DNA of 64,000 bases from Mantis religiosa (GCA_030765055.1 CM060958.1:85507124-85571123); one strand, 5' to 3'. Positions 32,402-44,151 are shown, numbered from the stretch's first letter. Notes: a model not told the origin generated them from the sequence alone. Program-made: numbers and translations.

Positions 32402-34757
32402 TGTTAAGTCATATCGACGACCAATGACATGATGTTCCAATGAGTTCAGGGACATAGAGCTTAAGAGTTATCAGACATTCATCTTTCAGGATAAGAGAAA
32501 ACCTCCAACGTTAAGTCATATCAGACGATGAATGAAATGATGTTCAAATGAGTGCAGGGTACATGGAGCTTAGAGTTACCAGACATTCATCTTTAAGGAT
32601 AAGAGAAAACCTCTAACATTAACTCATATCAGACAATGAATGAAATGATTTTCAAATGAGTGCAGCGTACATGGAGCTTAAGAGTTATCAGACATTCATC
32701 TTTCAGGATAAGAGAAAACCTCCAACGTTAAGTCATATCGGACGACGAATGACCTGATGTTCCAATGAGTTCAGGGTACATAGAGCTTAGAGTTATCAGA
32801 CATTAATCTTTAAGGATAAGAGAAAACCTCCAACGCTAAGTCATATCGGACGATGAATGAAATGATGTTCAAATGAGTTCAGGGTACATAGAGCTTAGAG
32901 TTACCAGACGTTCATCTTTAAGGATAAGAGAAAACCTCCAAGGATAAGTCATATCAGACGATGAATGAAATGTTCAAATGAGTACAGGGTACATAGAGCT
33001 TAGAGTTACCAGACATTCATCTGGAAAGATAAGAGAAAACCTCCAACGTTAAGTCATATCAGACGATGAATGAAATGATGTTCAAATGAGTACAGGGTAC
33101 ATAGAACTTAGGGTTATCAGACATTCATCTTTCAGGATAAGAGAAAACCTCCAACGTTAGGTCATATCAGACGATGAATGAAATGATGTTCAAATGAGTA
33201 CAGGGTACATAGAGCTTAGAGTTACCAGACATTCATCTTTCAGGATAAGAGAAAACCTCCAACGTTAAGTCATATCAGACGATGAATGAAATGATGTTAA
33301 AATGAGTACAGGGTACATAGAGCTTAGTTACCAGACATTCATCTTTAAGGATAAGAGAAAACCTCCAACGTTAAGTCATATCTGATAATGAATGAAATGA
33401 TGTTAAAATGAGTACAGGGTACATAGAGCTTAGAGTTGCCAGACATTCATCTTTAAGGATAAGAGAAAACCTCCAACGTTAAGTCATATCAGACGATGAA
33501 TGAAATGATGTTCAAATGAGTACAGGGTACATAGAGCTTAGAGTTACCAGACATTCATCTGGAAAGATAAGAGAAAACCTCCAACGTTAAGTCATATCAG
33601 ACGATGAATGAAATGATGTTCAAATGAGTACAGGGTACATAGAACTTAGGGTTATCAGACATTCATCTTTCAGGATAAGAGAAAACCTCCAACGTTAGGT
33701 CATATCAGACGATGAATGAAATGATGTTCAAATGAGTACAGGGTACATAGAGCTTAGAGTTACCAGACATTCATCTGGAAAGATAAGAGAAAACCTCCAA
33801 CGTTAAGTCATATCAGACGATGAATGAAATGATGTTCAAATGAGTACAGGGTACATAGAACTTAGGGTTATCAGACATTCATCTTTCAGGATAAGAGAAA
33901 ACCTCCAACGTTAGGTCATATCAGACGATGAATGAAATGATGTTCAAATGAGTACAGGGTACATAGAGCTTAGAGTTACCAGACATTCATCTTTAAGGAT
34001 AAGAGAAAACCTCCAACGTTAAGTCATATCGGACGATGAATGAAATGATGTTCAAATGAGTACAGGGTACATAGAGCTTAGAGTTACCAGACATTCATCT
34101 TTAAGGATAAGAGAAAACCTCCAACGTTAAGTCATATCGGATGATGAATGAAATGATGTTCAAATGAGTACAGGGTACATAGAGCATAGAGTTACCAGAC
34201 ATTCATCTTTCAGGATAAGAGAAAACCTCCAACGTTAAGTCATATCAGACGATGAATGAAATGATGTTCAAATGAGTACAGGGTACATAGAGCCTAGAGT
34301 TACTAGACATTCATCTTTAAGGATAAGAGAAAACCTCCAACGTTAAGTCATATCGGACGATGAATGAAATGATGTTCAAATGAGTACAGGGTACATAGAG
34401 CTTAGAGTTACCAGACATTCAACTTTAAGGATAAGAGAAAACCTCCAACGTTAAGTCATATCAGACGATGAATGAAATGATGTTCAAATAAGTACAGAGT
34501 ACATAGATCTTAGAGTTATCAGACATTCATCTTTCAGGATAAGAGAAAACCTCGAACGTTAAGTCATATCGGACGATGAATGAAATGATATTAAAATGAG
34601 TACAGGGTACATAGAGCTTAGAGTTACCAGACATTCTATTTAAGGATAAGGGAAAACTTTGGAAAAAAACCTTATTCAGCTAACTTACTCTGAGATTTGA
34701 ACTCTGGACCTCTTGAATGTGAGGCAGAGACATTGCCTCCTACGCTACGGAAGCGAT
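32402..34757 (-). repeat. Minisatellite (~108-bp unit, ~21 copies) formed inside a reverse-oriented family 1 SINE
   Basis: Each unit reads GATAAGAGAAAACCTCC, AACGTTAAGTCATATC(A/G)GA, CGATGAATGAAATGATGTTC, AAATGAGTACAGGGTACATA, GAGCTTAGAGTTACCAG, ACATTCATCTTTAAG. This is the reverse complement of the family 1 body, from the ATCC before GACGAATGTCAGG to the GGAGG at the 3' end. Beyond the last unit (about 34660) the same SINE continues into its head on the minus strand: TTTTTTTCCAAAG, the B-box region GTTCAAATCTCAG and GTAGCGTAGGAGG, ending near 34755. The SINE's 3' portion has therefore been amplified in place. Unit variants (TTAAG, TTCAG or GGAAAG before GATAAG) recur in fixed order. Confidence 0.93.
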
Positions 34758-34759
34758 AA

Positions 34760-36171
34760 ACACTATTCTGCTGGATGCAGGAAGCTGAGAGAAGTCAACT
34801 TTTTATAAACATTTTAACATTTATCTAATTGAGATAAATGCATATTTCAATAAATCTCATTCTAGTTATTTTATTGTTTTCCAGTTTCTAAAATTCAATG
34901 ACAGAAAAGAAGATTTAAGCAGAAGTATAGAAAGAATTAAAGAAATGTTATTCTGTGTCAAATTTTAATTTATTTCAATATAAATCACCAGTGATCTTTA
35001 TAGATAAAAGAAACAAAAGAAATATTTGCCTACTGTAGAGGAAAATACCTTGAAAACCTATGTGTCTGTTAAGAACTTGCTTGAATTAAATATGGAGTGC
35101 AGATGTTACATTTTGTAAAGAAAAGTAATGATGAACCCTCATGTTAACCAAGAGTATTAGATAATCCTAATTAACAAAAATACTTCAAGATAGCTTTACA
35201 TACACATTCCCCTTGTAATAGGGAGGAATCCTTTAAAATGTTGTTCAACAAGTAAATTTCCAATACACAGGTCAGGATGCATGTGATAGTAATTTGTGCT
35301 TGAAATGATGGTGATTTTCAGATTTTCAAACAGTTTCAGAACACATATAAAAGTTAATCAGTTATTTCACTGGGTAAGATATATAAAAATACATCAAATA
35401 CAGATGGCAAATACGACAAGATTGTAAATAAAATAAGTAATAGTGAGGTTGTGTTGCTCTAGTGTTTAGTTAATCTTAATATACAGGTAGCAGTTTGATA
35501 TTGGTTGTTATATTACTAATTATGATACCAATGCCATAACTGTATGACATGTTCAATGTTTCTAAGCTTTACTCATGGTGAGACTCAACGAATAAATATA
35601 AATCTTCTCCTGCTATCTAGATTACGTTATGAAGATACTACTTTCAATGAACCGAAAATATTCTGAAGCAACTTAGTAAAAATTAAATCCGAAATATCAC
35701 TGGTGAAAGTCAAATTACGTCTTTTATTTCTCTTGTTTCAATGCTTTCTGGCTTTACCACTTCAGCTGGATGCCGCAAAACTGGATCTCCAACCTGATAT
35801 ATATCTACAAAAGGTGGTTTATCCGGAGGAGGGTACCAAAATTCTCAGTATAACCTCCTAAGTTTACGCAGAGTGATTAAGTTTCAGTACCAAGAAGCAT
35901 TAACAGAACACGAAAATCTTAAAAGATTTCCAGACTGCCGAATTACAGTTGTCATTGTATTGATAATTAATATGAAAGCACAAGTTCCTATTCGGATTTC
36001 GTTATGTTAGTGAGGTTATGTTGGCATAAAACTTACTTCGCGTTTATTTTTAATGCTAATCGCAGAGCAGCTAATTCCAGCATGTGGTAACCACAGAATA
36101 CCAACCACAACACAAAAGAACTACAAAGTAAGATTGTGTGGGTAGTCAGGATTTCCAAAACAAACTATTAT
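34760..36171. other. No recognised feature
   Basis: AT-rich sequence between the minisatellite and the Harbinger-like element. No coding or repeat signal was recognised. Confidence 0.4.
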
Positions 36172-36343
36172 GCCCGATTTCACCAACAAATGTTGAGACT
36201 TAACACGAGTTTAACAATAGTTAAAACAAAATTTGTATTTCACCAACAAGTGTTAGCGTAACACTCGTGTTAAATATTGTGTTAAACTAACAAGCCGAAT
36301 TTCTAATGTTAAGTCCTTAACAATTGTAAATAGTCAAGATGGC

Positions 36344-36545
36344 GAGCATGAACTCAGCTGCTGATGTCGATTTGCTATATTTAACACTGTCTAAATGGCA
36401 TTCATAGTAGAGTACGGCCTATGAGGAGAAATGATTTTGAGGAACTATCCGAAGAAAATTGTTTTACGGAGGTATAGACTGTCGAAACATGTTGCTATGA
36501 AAGTTACTGCGGAAGTACAAGAGAGGTTAGAACATGCATCGGAGG
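36344..36545 (+). pseudogene. Harbinger transposase N-terminal fragment
   Basis: Starting at ATGGCGAGC (36344), plus-strand frames give RPMRRNDFEELSEENCF and then, after a one-base shift, RRYRLSKHVAMKVTAEVQER and LEHAS. The pattern FEEL...F-x-RRYRLSK matches the region before the catalytic domain of HARBI1-type transposases. Stops interrupt it near 36410 and the DDE catalytic core is missing. What remains is about 60 recognisable residues. Confidence 0.7.
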
Positions 36546-36790
36546 GAATATGGCGATCTCGCCTTTGCTTCAAGTATTAATAACCTTGCGATTTTATAAT
36601 TCACTGAATTATGTGGATAATACATTGTCCACCTGCCGTCTTGAAACGTTCAAGTCATTTGTCCTTCTTCGCACCTCGTTTTAAATTTACGTAATACTGA
36701 GTTAGAATATACATCGAAAGGAATATGCCGATCTCGCCTTTGCTTCAAGTATTAATAACTTTGCGATTTTATAAATTACTGAATTATGTG

Positions 36791-36851
36791 AGTGAGTGAG
36801 TGAGTGTGTGGTGTTTTAGGGCCCGTCGACAGCAAGGTCATTTGGGCCCGA
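36791..36851 (-). mobile_element. 61-bp insertion with a perfect 10-bp target-site duplication
   Basis: GAATTATGTG stands at 36781-36790 and again at 36852-36861. The sibling duplicate at about 36600 has it once with no insert. On the minus strand the insert reads TCGGGCCCAAATGACCTTGC ... GGGCCCTAAAACACC and ends in (CACT)n. This looks like the very 3' tip of a 5'-truncated retroelement with a tetranucleotide tail. Confidence 0.85.
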
Positions 36852-36893
36852 GAATTATGTGGATAATGCATTGTTCACCTCCCGTCTTGAAAC

Positions 36894-37214
36894 TTAAGGC
36901 ACTTGTTCTTCGCACCTCGTTTTAAATTTACGTAATACTGACAAGTTATTTGGTGCGTGTAGTAGTGACACATGCATTTGAATTAAATTCGTTTCCAATA
37001 TTTTGCCCGCAACAGCTTTCTCTTTTACATTCAGTGTATCCGTCCTCTTATTTTCCACGATATCCTTACATTTCGTCACCATTTCAAATAAAAATTCTTT
37101 CTCCGTCGATGAGAAATTTGTCTCACGGCTTAAAATATGATTTTGTTCATCCGCCATTTGTGCAGACGAAAATGAAAACAAAAGCGCATCGAGAATGTTC
37201 AGAAAATCATCCAT
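36894..37214 (-). pseudogene. Myb/SANT-like DNA-binding protein of a Harbinger element
   Basis: An open frame of 106 residues. After MADEQNHILSRETNFSSTEK comes EFLFEMVTKCKDIVENKRTD, then TLNVKEKAVAGKILETN. This fits the Myb/SANT-like domain of the second Harbinger protein, which in characterised elements helps the transposase enter the nucleus and bind the ends. The usual tryptophan after KEKAVA is replaced (GKI), the domain ends early and the C-terminal half is missing. It could still be a truncated but open frame. I list it as a pseudogene because its partner is broken. Confidence 0.65.
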
Positions 37215-37539
37215 AGCCTTCTATAGCTGTGATATTTACAACTTTCTTGGCGTTAACATAGGTTTGTTAACATTTTAAGAAAACAGGTTGGTGAAATGCT
37301 AGAAATTTAACATTAGTTTTAGCGCTGTGACAATTGTTACGTTACATTTGTTAACGTCGATTTTAACATCTGTTGGTGAAATCGGGCATTAGAATTGTAC
37401 TACGTGATTTTCTAAAAAACTGCCATCTCCCAATCCAAATCGAGTTTTTGTTTACTCGAAAATTGACCTCTCAGAGGTAATAAATGACTGATTCTGTCGG
37501 TTGCATTAACGTATATGTGTGTGTGTACCAGCCTCAGGT

Positions 37540-38237
37540 ACTAGCCTAAAACCAATCAAGAGTACAGGAAGCAAGTGGTGCTTATCTTAATTTGGAGTTA
37601 ACGACACGTTGGTCTTTTGCATTATTTGGTACTATTGTGTTGAAACAGACTTTCTCAGCAGCACCCCAGCAGTCTAATTAAGCTTCAAAAATTCTGCTTA
37701 AATGGTGCTACTTTGACTAGTTTTATTTGATAATATTGTCGCGTTGAATCGGACTTGCTCAGAAGCCCAATTCCGCTTCAAAAATTCCGTTTAATACCGT
37801 CTCCACAGCCTAACAGTGAAATATCAATCTCTACTGCAAAACATATAACTGAATACAAAGATTTTAATAACAATCTTCATGTGTATATTCAACTATAATT
37901 GCTTACATAATGTCACTTTCATTAATTCAATCCTCCCACCGTTTCCAAAATTAAAACTAAATACAAAAACTTAAAAGTTAATTATATTCCTTATGTTACG
38001 CAGTATTCGGCCCTTTATTGAAAAAACAAATCCAAATAAATACCTGAGCTGTCATCTGTTGACATTCTCCAAATACTTCAGTGCGAAGAATACATATCAG
38101 ATGGAGTAGCTAGACGAATACATGCATATTCCCCAAATTTTCATTGCACACAAGTTGGTGTTCTATGATAAGCGATACTACAATGTCCCTAGCGTATTCT
38201 AAGGATTTACAACTAACCTTAAGTTGACTATGCCGGC
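37540..38237 (+). repeat. Dispersed repeat R2, copy 2, with internal duplication
   Basis: Homologous to 31491-32093. It is about 95 bp longer because a block containing TTGAA(A/T)C(A/G)GACTT(T/G)CTCAG and GCTTCAAAAATTC occurs twice (about 37640-37710 and 37745-37800). It ends at ATGCCGGC, two bases before the next element. Confidence 0.8.
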
Positions 38238-38239
38238 AT

Positions 38240-38946
38240 CAAGGACGTATTTAAGGGGTGGGCTCCAGGGGGAGCCGGACCCTCCCCAAATGAATTATCA
38301 TTTCAAACTTTTAACAAATAGTTGAAATAAAACTTACTTTAAAATAAATCTAAAAAGTTTATTGAAGCTTCTGATCTTAAAGTCTTAATACTGTCAGGCA
38401 GTCATGAAGTTATTTAAGAGATAAACGAAAAGTTTCTGCACAGCAGCTGTAGAACTCATTAAAATACACAAATAATGTCGATTACAATAATTTACTGCAA
38501 CCTTAACCAATTCCGATATATTATAATATGTTGATTAGAATTTCCAGATACTTAAAGATATGCAATTTTTAACTTATATGTTTCTATTCCCTTTTTCATT
38601 CAAAAATAACTAATACTTCAAATGCATCTATTAGTGGTTCGCTTTTTAAATATGTGATTGCTGCTTATATCACTTTATCCGAGGTATATGAACAAAAATG
38701 TACAATGTGCAAGGCCTTTCTACAGACCTTAGCGAAAGAAACAAGACACAAACAAACTTTTCTAAGAACAATTTATAGAAGCTTGGGTGGAGAAAGTCAT
38801 GTGAATATAATATATTACATGTGTTTTTATTTTTTACTAACATTATAAAACACATCTCTGATTAATTATTTATGAAAAACAAATAATTCAACGTAGATTA
38901 TTTGGACCCCCCCCCCCCCGGAAATTGACTTCTAAATACGTGCCTG
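38240..38946. mobile_element. Possible hAT-like non-autonomous element
   Basis: The left end CAAGGACGTATTTAAGG and the complement of the right end, CAGGCACGTATTTAGAAG, resemble each other. They recall the CAGGGGCGTATTTAGGG termini of some hAT elements. Near the right end is a poly(C) run of about 12-13. No 8-bp target duplication is visible and no transposase is present. The call is tentative. Confidence 0.35.
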
Positions 38947-38956
38947 CGTTAAGATC

Positions 38957-39170
38957 CATTTTCTCCACCGCCATCTAGAATTTTCCCTCCTAGTTGTGGA
39001 GTTGTTAGTGATGAACATGGGGAGAAATTCCATCGCGGAATTTCCGTTATGGAACAAAGATATCAGGGCCGTTGGAATGAAGTAATGCTTGCGGATTACT
39101 GTTGGTCTTTGTATAGGGATTCTGCGGAATTCCATCACAAGAGGCAAGCTAAAAGACGACGAAGTCAATA
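38957..39170 (+). pseudogene. Fragment of a recurrent insect repeat-associated protein
   Basis: Plus-strand frames read SCGVVSDEHGEKFHRGISVM, EQRYQGRWNEVMLADYCWSL and YRDSAEFHHKRQAKRRRSQ, then a stop. An upstream piece KIHFLHRHLE is in another frame. I recall the pattern VSDEHGE-x-FH...YQG-x-W-x3-MLADYCW from many uncharacterised insect proteins that behave like repeats. I do not know the function. The minus-strand frame at 38932-39168 is its shadow. Confidence 0.5.
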
Positions 39171-39531
39171 GGCCACCACATGATTCTCTTTAGACACGAC
39201 TATCTGCGAAGTATTTTTCCAGCAATTTGGAACTCTTAGCATGTAATTACCAGTTAAGAAAATCAAATGCACTTTCATTGCTGTTAGCATGTATGTAATT
39301 AAAATGTATCCTTTTCTCTCAATCCGTTAACATGCAATACTTCCACCTTGTGTATATCATAGAAACTAGAGCTAATAGAAGTTTTTCAGTGCCATATTTG
39401 TTTTCCTCAAACCAAAATTAGTAGGAATTGCCTCATGAACTGCTCGAAAAATTCAAAAATTTTTTTTTTTTTTGTTTTCCGGTGTAATTTTATTGCAAAG
39501 TGCAGTCGTGAGTCCTAACACTGCTAACGGC

Positions 39532-39780
39532 TTACCCGCCTTGTAGCGTAGATGGTCGCGTGTCTGCCTCACGTTCAAGAGGTCCCGAGTTCGAATGTCG
39601 GTTAGGGTGATTTACCTGGATAAGGCTTTTTCCGGGGTTTTCCCTTATCCTGTAAAACGAAAGTCAGGTAACTCCAAGCTCCATGTACCCCGGACACATT
39701 TGAGCATCATTTCACCCATTTCATTCATCGTCCGATATGACATAACGTTGGAGGATGTAAAATTTAAAAAAAAAAAAAAT
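39532..39780 (+). repeat. tRNA-derived SINE, family 1, with target-site duplication
   Basis: Complete head (CCCGCCTTGTAGCGTAGATGG) with B-box GAGTTCGAATGTCGG, then the full body and a poly(A) tail near 39766-39779. TGCTAACGGC flanks both sides (39522-39531 and 39781-39790), a 10-bp duplication that shows retrotransposition. Confidence 0.93.
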
Positions 39781-39790
39781 TGCTAACGGC

Positions 39791-42435
39791 ACGAAAGATG
39801 GGAAAGGTGCAAATTTCAGAAATACACGTTCTTTTATCAACTTAAGTTTTGCCTACATGACTAACCATACCAATGTTCCTGCATAACACTCCATGTTTAC
39901 GATAGCTGAACACACTGAATTCCAGGAAGAACCTGAGGCAGTGTTATATACCCAACTACACCAGCCTAACTGCCTGTATTAACTCCCTAAACTCTGTTAC
40001 TGGTGACTCCCATACTTCTAGATACAATCAATACTTAGAAATTATAAGATTTTGTCAGACTTGTTTCCATTATGCATTATCATTTCTTTATGAAATTATA
40101 AACTGTACTTGTCAATAATTATTATATCAATGAATATTTACATATTTGATGTTGAATTAGTAAATAAAACAATAGGCACGTTTTTAAAATGTATCATTAT
40201 GTGAGGCTTTGAAGTCTTAAGCTCTTTATACGACTGTAAAAAATCATTAAAACTAATTAGCGTCTTGCTAAAGGGATAAACTAAATTCAAAGCAGTAAAA
40301 TAAATACATCGGAAATGCTTATAGCACAAAGAATGTAGTTGACGTAAGTCGTACGCTATAATGACGTCTATATTTTTATGCTGTAATATTGTCTACGAGA
40401 TCTACACTTTTGTAACAGCAAAAATTTATTAATATCTTAGAGTTTACCACTTATACAAAAGCTATCAGAGTGACGAGAAACTCCAAAGACTGTTTCCAGA
40501 AAATTTAATCTATGGACTTTATTTTTTAAATGTTGTAATTTGTTAAATGATAAATAGTATATATCTTATAAAACATTAGGGACATTTATAGAAATTAAAA
40601 TAACGGAATATTTGCTGTGTAAGGAGTAGTTTGTGTTGGAAGCATTTTTTTAAAAATATTGGTGTAACATGCTTGAATGATACCCAATTTAAAGAAAGAT
40701 TGGCGTTTATACAATTGAGTTATTTCACTCATTCGACATCAACTACACGTTTTTAAGAATCTCATGAATTTAGAAAGGCTCTTAGAAAAAAATCTATGTG
40801 TGGTATTTAAGTTATAACATGGATATGTTTACATGGATATTAAAAAGGTCTCCAACCTGAAATATATTCCATTTACAGGGAATAATTTTCAAAAAAATTA
40901 TTTTCTAAAAATTGCTCTTAACGAATTTGATCAAATCACCATAAGTTTAATGCACTTTCATGATCTTAGAAATGTATATCTTGAATTTTCTGGAAAAAAT
41001 CTATATAGTTCTTTCATTCTCAAAGAATTTGTATAACTAATATCGTATTGAAAGTGTACATTTAATTATAGGATACAATTATTTATGTTAATATTCTTTG
41101 AAGTTAACAATTTTCGAGATATTGCCTGCTATTGCTTTGTCATTGTCAGTACTTATTTTATTGTTACTTTATTATCAAATGGGAGGTCATTTATCCTTTT
41201 CACTTTGATAGAAAGTTAACATCTTATTGCTACCCATAACGACCATTTCTTAAAATATTTGCCTATCGCTTAGTCTTCTCTATTCTCGTATTCCCATTTT
41301 ACCTACAAGGAAATTTATAATAAAAGTTTTCCACAAAGATATATCTTGATTAATTTAAAGTAGACAGAAGAAGATGCATTTTTAAAAAATAATATTCTGT
41401 AAACAAGTGAGAGCAGAAAATGATGTACATGGAGACATACGATTTTTTAAATCTAGCTTCTATTTATATGAAAACGAAGAAAGACAATATGCGACATTCT
41501 ATTTCTAGCTTTGAATCAATACAAACAAACCTTCCATTGTGTTTATAATAATGCATGCGATCATTTTGGATTCGTGGAGGTGAAGTCATCATTTAGATGA
41601 GAGAACCGGCAAAATAAAAATAAAAGCACACATTAATTCACTCAAGAGGAGATCGAACTGGTGCTGATTTGTTACATTTGTTATAACAACTGAAGTGAAA
41701 CAACTGAAAACACAAGTTTCCGCGACAATAAAACCGCACTCTGTTGTTATTTTTCTGTAAACTCGATTGTTAACAAAGTTACACGAGTTTCAAACATGTT
41801 GACTCTTTTCATCAACTGGTTGAGTAATGGGATAAGAGAAACAAAGAGAAATAGCGAATCGGGAATGAAAACTGTTTTGTCACCATTCGAGTGCAAATCT
41901 ACCAATCTCATTGCGGTCTTTCTTCACGAACGGTCTGGTCAAACTCCGAATTTACTACAAGAACTGAAGAGAGTCCACAAACTGAAATTGTAAATTAATA
42001 ACGTTACTCTGAACAAACAGTATTTATTGAGTAAAAGCTGAAGTATGAGGCTACAGCAATAACAATAAAAATACGTAATATAAACATAAAAGAATCTGGC
42101 GTGTTCCACTCTAATGACTTTTTCCACTCACTCTTGTAAATCTGTTCTTAAAGTCTTCTAACTTATTCAAGTAAACGGAGAAATAGTGTTTGTAGAAATA
42201 GTGTGGTACACGTTTATTTATACATATAATGGGAGTAGAAAAGTACAGCAGGCTTTAAACGATAGCCCATACTTTTATGAGCTGGTTGCTATGTGATGAA
42301 TTCGTCGAAAAGTCTGACGTTGCATTCACATAATATTCTATACTCACTCCTTACAAAACCATATTAATGTACAGAACGATCCATATAAACCTGAACAATT
42401 TCAATACGTCATAACGTTTGAACCAATAATAGGAC
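39791..42435. other. No firm feature
   Basis: AT-rich. A single B-box-like GTTCGATCTCC on the minus strand near 41650 is too isolated to call a SINE. Nothing else was recognised. Confidence 0.4.
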
Positions 42436-42439
42436 ACAC

Positions 42440-42905
42440 GTGCAACTTTGGGAGAATATAATAAACAATTGGGAGATTACATAACACTATTGACATCTCA
42501 GAGAAAATGTTGGAAGTGTCCTCCACAAGCATCTATACATGTTTGCACTCGTCTCACCATATTATCTGAAGTTTTACGGAGAGTATCCTCGCCAATGTTA
42601 CTTATTTCGGTTCAAATGGATTCTTTGAGAACATCAATTGTAACTGACCTATTCTTGTACACTCTATTGTTTAGATAACCCCACAAGAAAAAATCCGGTG
42701 TGGTTAGGTTAGGGGATCTGGGAGGCCACAAACATTTTGAGATTATTCGATTATCAACGAAATTGGTTACAAGTTCCATGATGTGATTAGAAGTATGGCA
42801 CGTTGCTCCAGTTTTATGGAAATAACCTTTTCTCAATTCGATATCATCCAGCTACTCCATATAAACTTCAGTGTCTACAGTCGTATCAAAGAAAATGGTC
42901 ATTTA
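42440..42905 (-). pseudogene. mariner/IS630-like transposase, C-terminal part
   Basis: The minus strand encodes KTGATCHTSNHIMELVTNFV (second catalytic region, with Lys in place of the usual Gln-Asp), then WPPRSPNLTTPDFFLWGYL carrying the third acidic residue, then NNRVYKNRSVTIDVLKESI. In a shifted frame NMVRRVQTCIDACGGHFQHF, the usual C-terminal phrase, ends near 42500. The N-terminal half and terminal repeats were not found, so this is a truncated old copy. It belongs to the same broad group as the pseudogenes at 16.7 and 58.9 kb, which share the WPPRSPDL / DFFLWGYLK wording. Confidence 0.75.
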
Positions 42906-43706
42906 AGACTGTCAACTGTCAAGAACTATAAGTGTTGTCAATTGTCCCAGAGCCACTGAGACCATTAAAACAAATTTCTACATTCTACGAGCTTTCAAAG
43001 GGAAATTATGGCCTATTGCAATTGACCGCACTTTGTCTATTTAATGTTAATCAAGGTTAAAATTCTCAGAAATTGTCTTATTGCGTACTAGCTGGAACTA
43101 CCGGTGTTGCCCTTGGTTTAACAATCTGTACTTTAAGATTTAGGTTAAAGTTGCCCAATGCCTCGAGTTTCTTCGAAAATATTTAAAAAAGAATATTATA
43201 TAGGGCATTTATACAAAGAACTAATGAACAATTTTTAGCACTATAAAGAACAAAATGTAAACAAAAGGCTCAGAAAGCATTACGTAAAAGTACCAGTGAA
43301 GAACTGTAAATATTATCAGAGAAAAGTTTACGTTTATGAGTTTAGGAACCAGGGTGTCACTTATATCACTTCTGTAATACTTTAAGCAAGCGTTATTTAT
43401 TATTTTTATAATAATTATTTGAATAGTCACAAAATATAACCAACCCAATTTAGGATGCCATTCATTCAATAGTTCTTGTGTAACCTGAATTTATAGCGTG
43501 CCTTATGTTAGTTTACCAGGCTTTCCCAATGAGAATATAGTCATTCAAATATCTAAATTTATGAAAAAGCTACTACACTTAAGTCAAATTATATCATACG
43601 TATCTATTAATATACGACCGATTTTTATTTGCTACGATGTCTCAGTGTGAATGAACGGGATGACAGGGTCATTAAAAAGATAACATCTATTGCTGTCAAT
43701 TAATAG
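42906..43706. other. No recognised feature
   Basis: AT-rich sequence without recognised domains between the transposase remnant and the solo LTR. Confidence 0.4.
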
Positions 43707-43929
43707 ATATTGTCATCCGAACGTCGGAACTCCCGATAGAACCGGCCGGCAGTAGGGCCAGACGGTAAGCATTCAGGTCACGCCTACCTATTTGTCTCGT
43801 GTCACTAACTGAAGGGATGATTAGGAGAGCGGCAGGAGCCCTGTACCTTCTCTTTCCCCTCCCACCAGACGTCTGGAACCTTCGCGGTGATTCATTGAAA
43901 CGAGAGACTTCCAGAAACAGTGATATTCC

Positions 43930-43960
43930 TATAAAAAGGGGCTGCAGTTGGCGAGTCAGT
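43930..43960 (+). promoter_or_regulatory. LTR core promoter: TATA box and arthropod initiator
   Basis: TATAAAAAG at 43930-43938 is followed by TCAGT at 43956-43960, whose A lies 28 bases after the TATA start. That is the expected distance and the preferred insect initiator sequence. Confidence 0.75.
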
Positions 43961-44151
43961 CAGTTCTTGGCGAGCAGCCGTGAGGAGCGCCGAGTGAGTT
44001 AACGGACCGGAAGACTGTGAACGTGCATCAGAGGAGTTTTACGTAGCTGTGAGCGTGCAGTGGACCTGTGACAGACGAAATGGTGAATTGTAATTTTGTT
44101 CATTGCGTAATTCTGTGTAATCGGTAAGTGTTCCGACTGTAATTCGGTGGA

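Larger units (their letters stand above)
36173..37387. mobile_element. PIF/Harbinger-like DNA transposon remnant
   Basis: The ends are perfect 18-bp inverted repeats, TGCCCGATTTCACCAACA and its complement, flanked on both sides by TTA, the typical PIF/Harbinger target. Subterminal copies of TTCACCAAC occur at both ends (about 36240 and 37288). Inside are a plus-strand transposase N-terminal remnant and a minus-strand Myb/SANT-like frame, the two proteins expected for this superfamily, converging. An internal segment is duplicated (36538-36707 and 36714-36940). Confidence 0.85.

Noticed and set aside
32402..34660. CRISPR-like array of direct repeats
   Set aside because: The repeats are contiguous 108-bp units with no unique spacers, derive from a SINE, and the genome is eukaryotic.
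31491..38237. Paired LTRs of a retrotransposon
   Set aside because: The two direct repeats lack TG...CA ends, target duplication, primer-binding site and any gag or pol coding between them.
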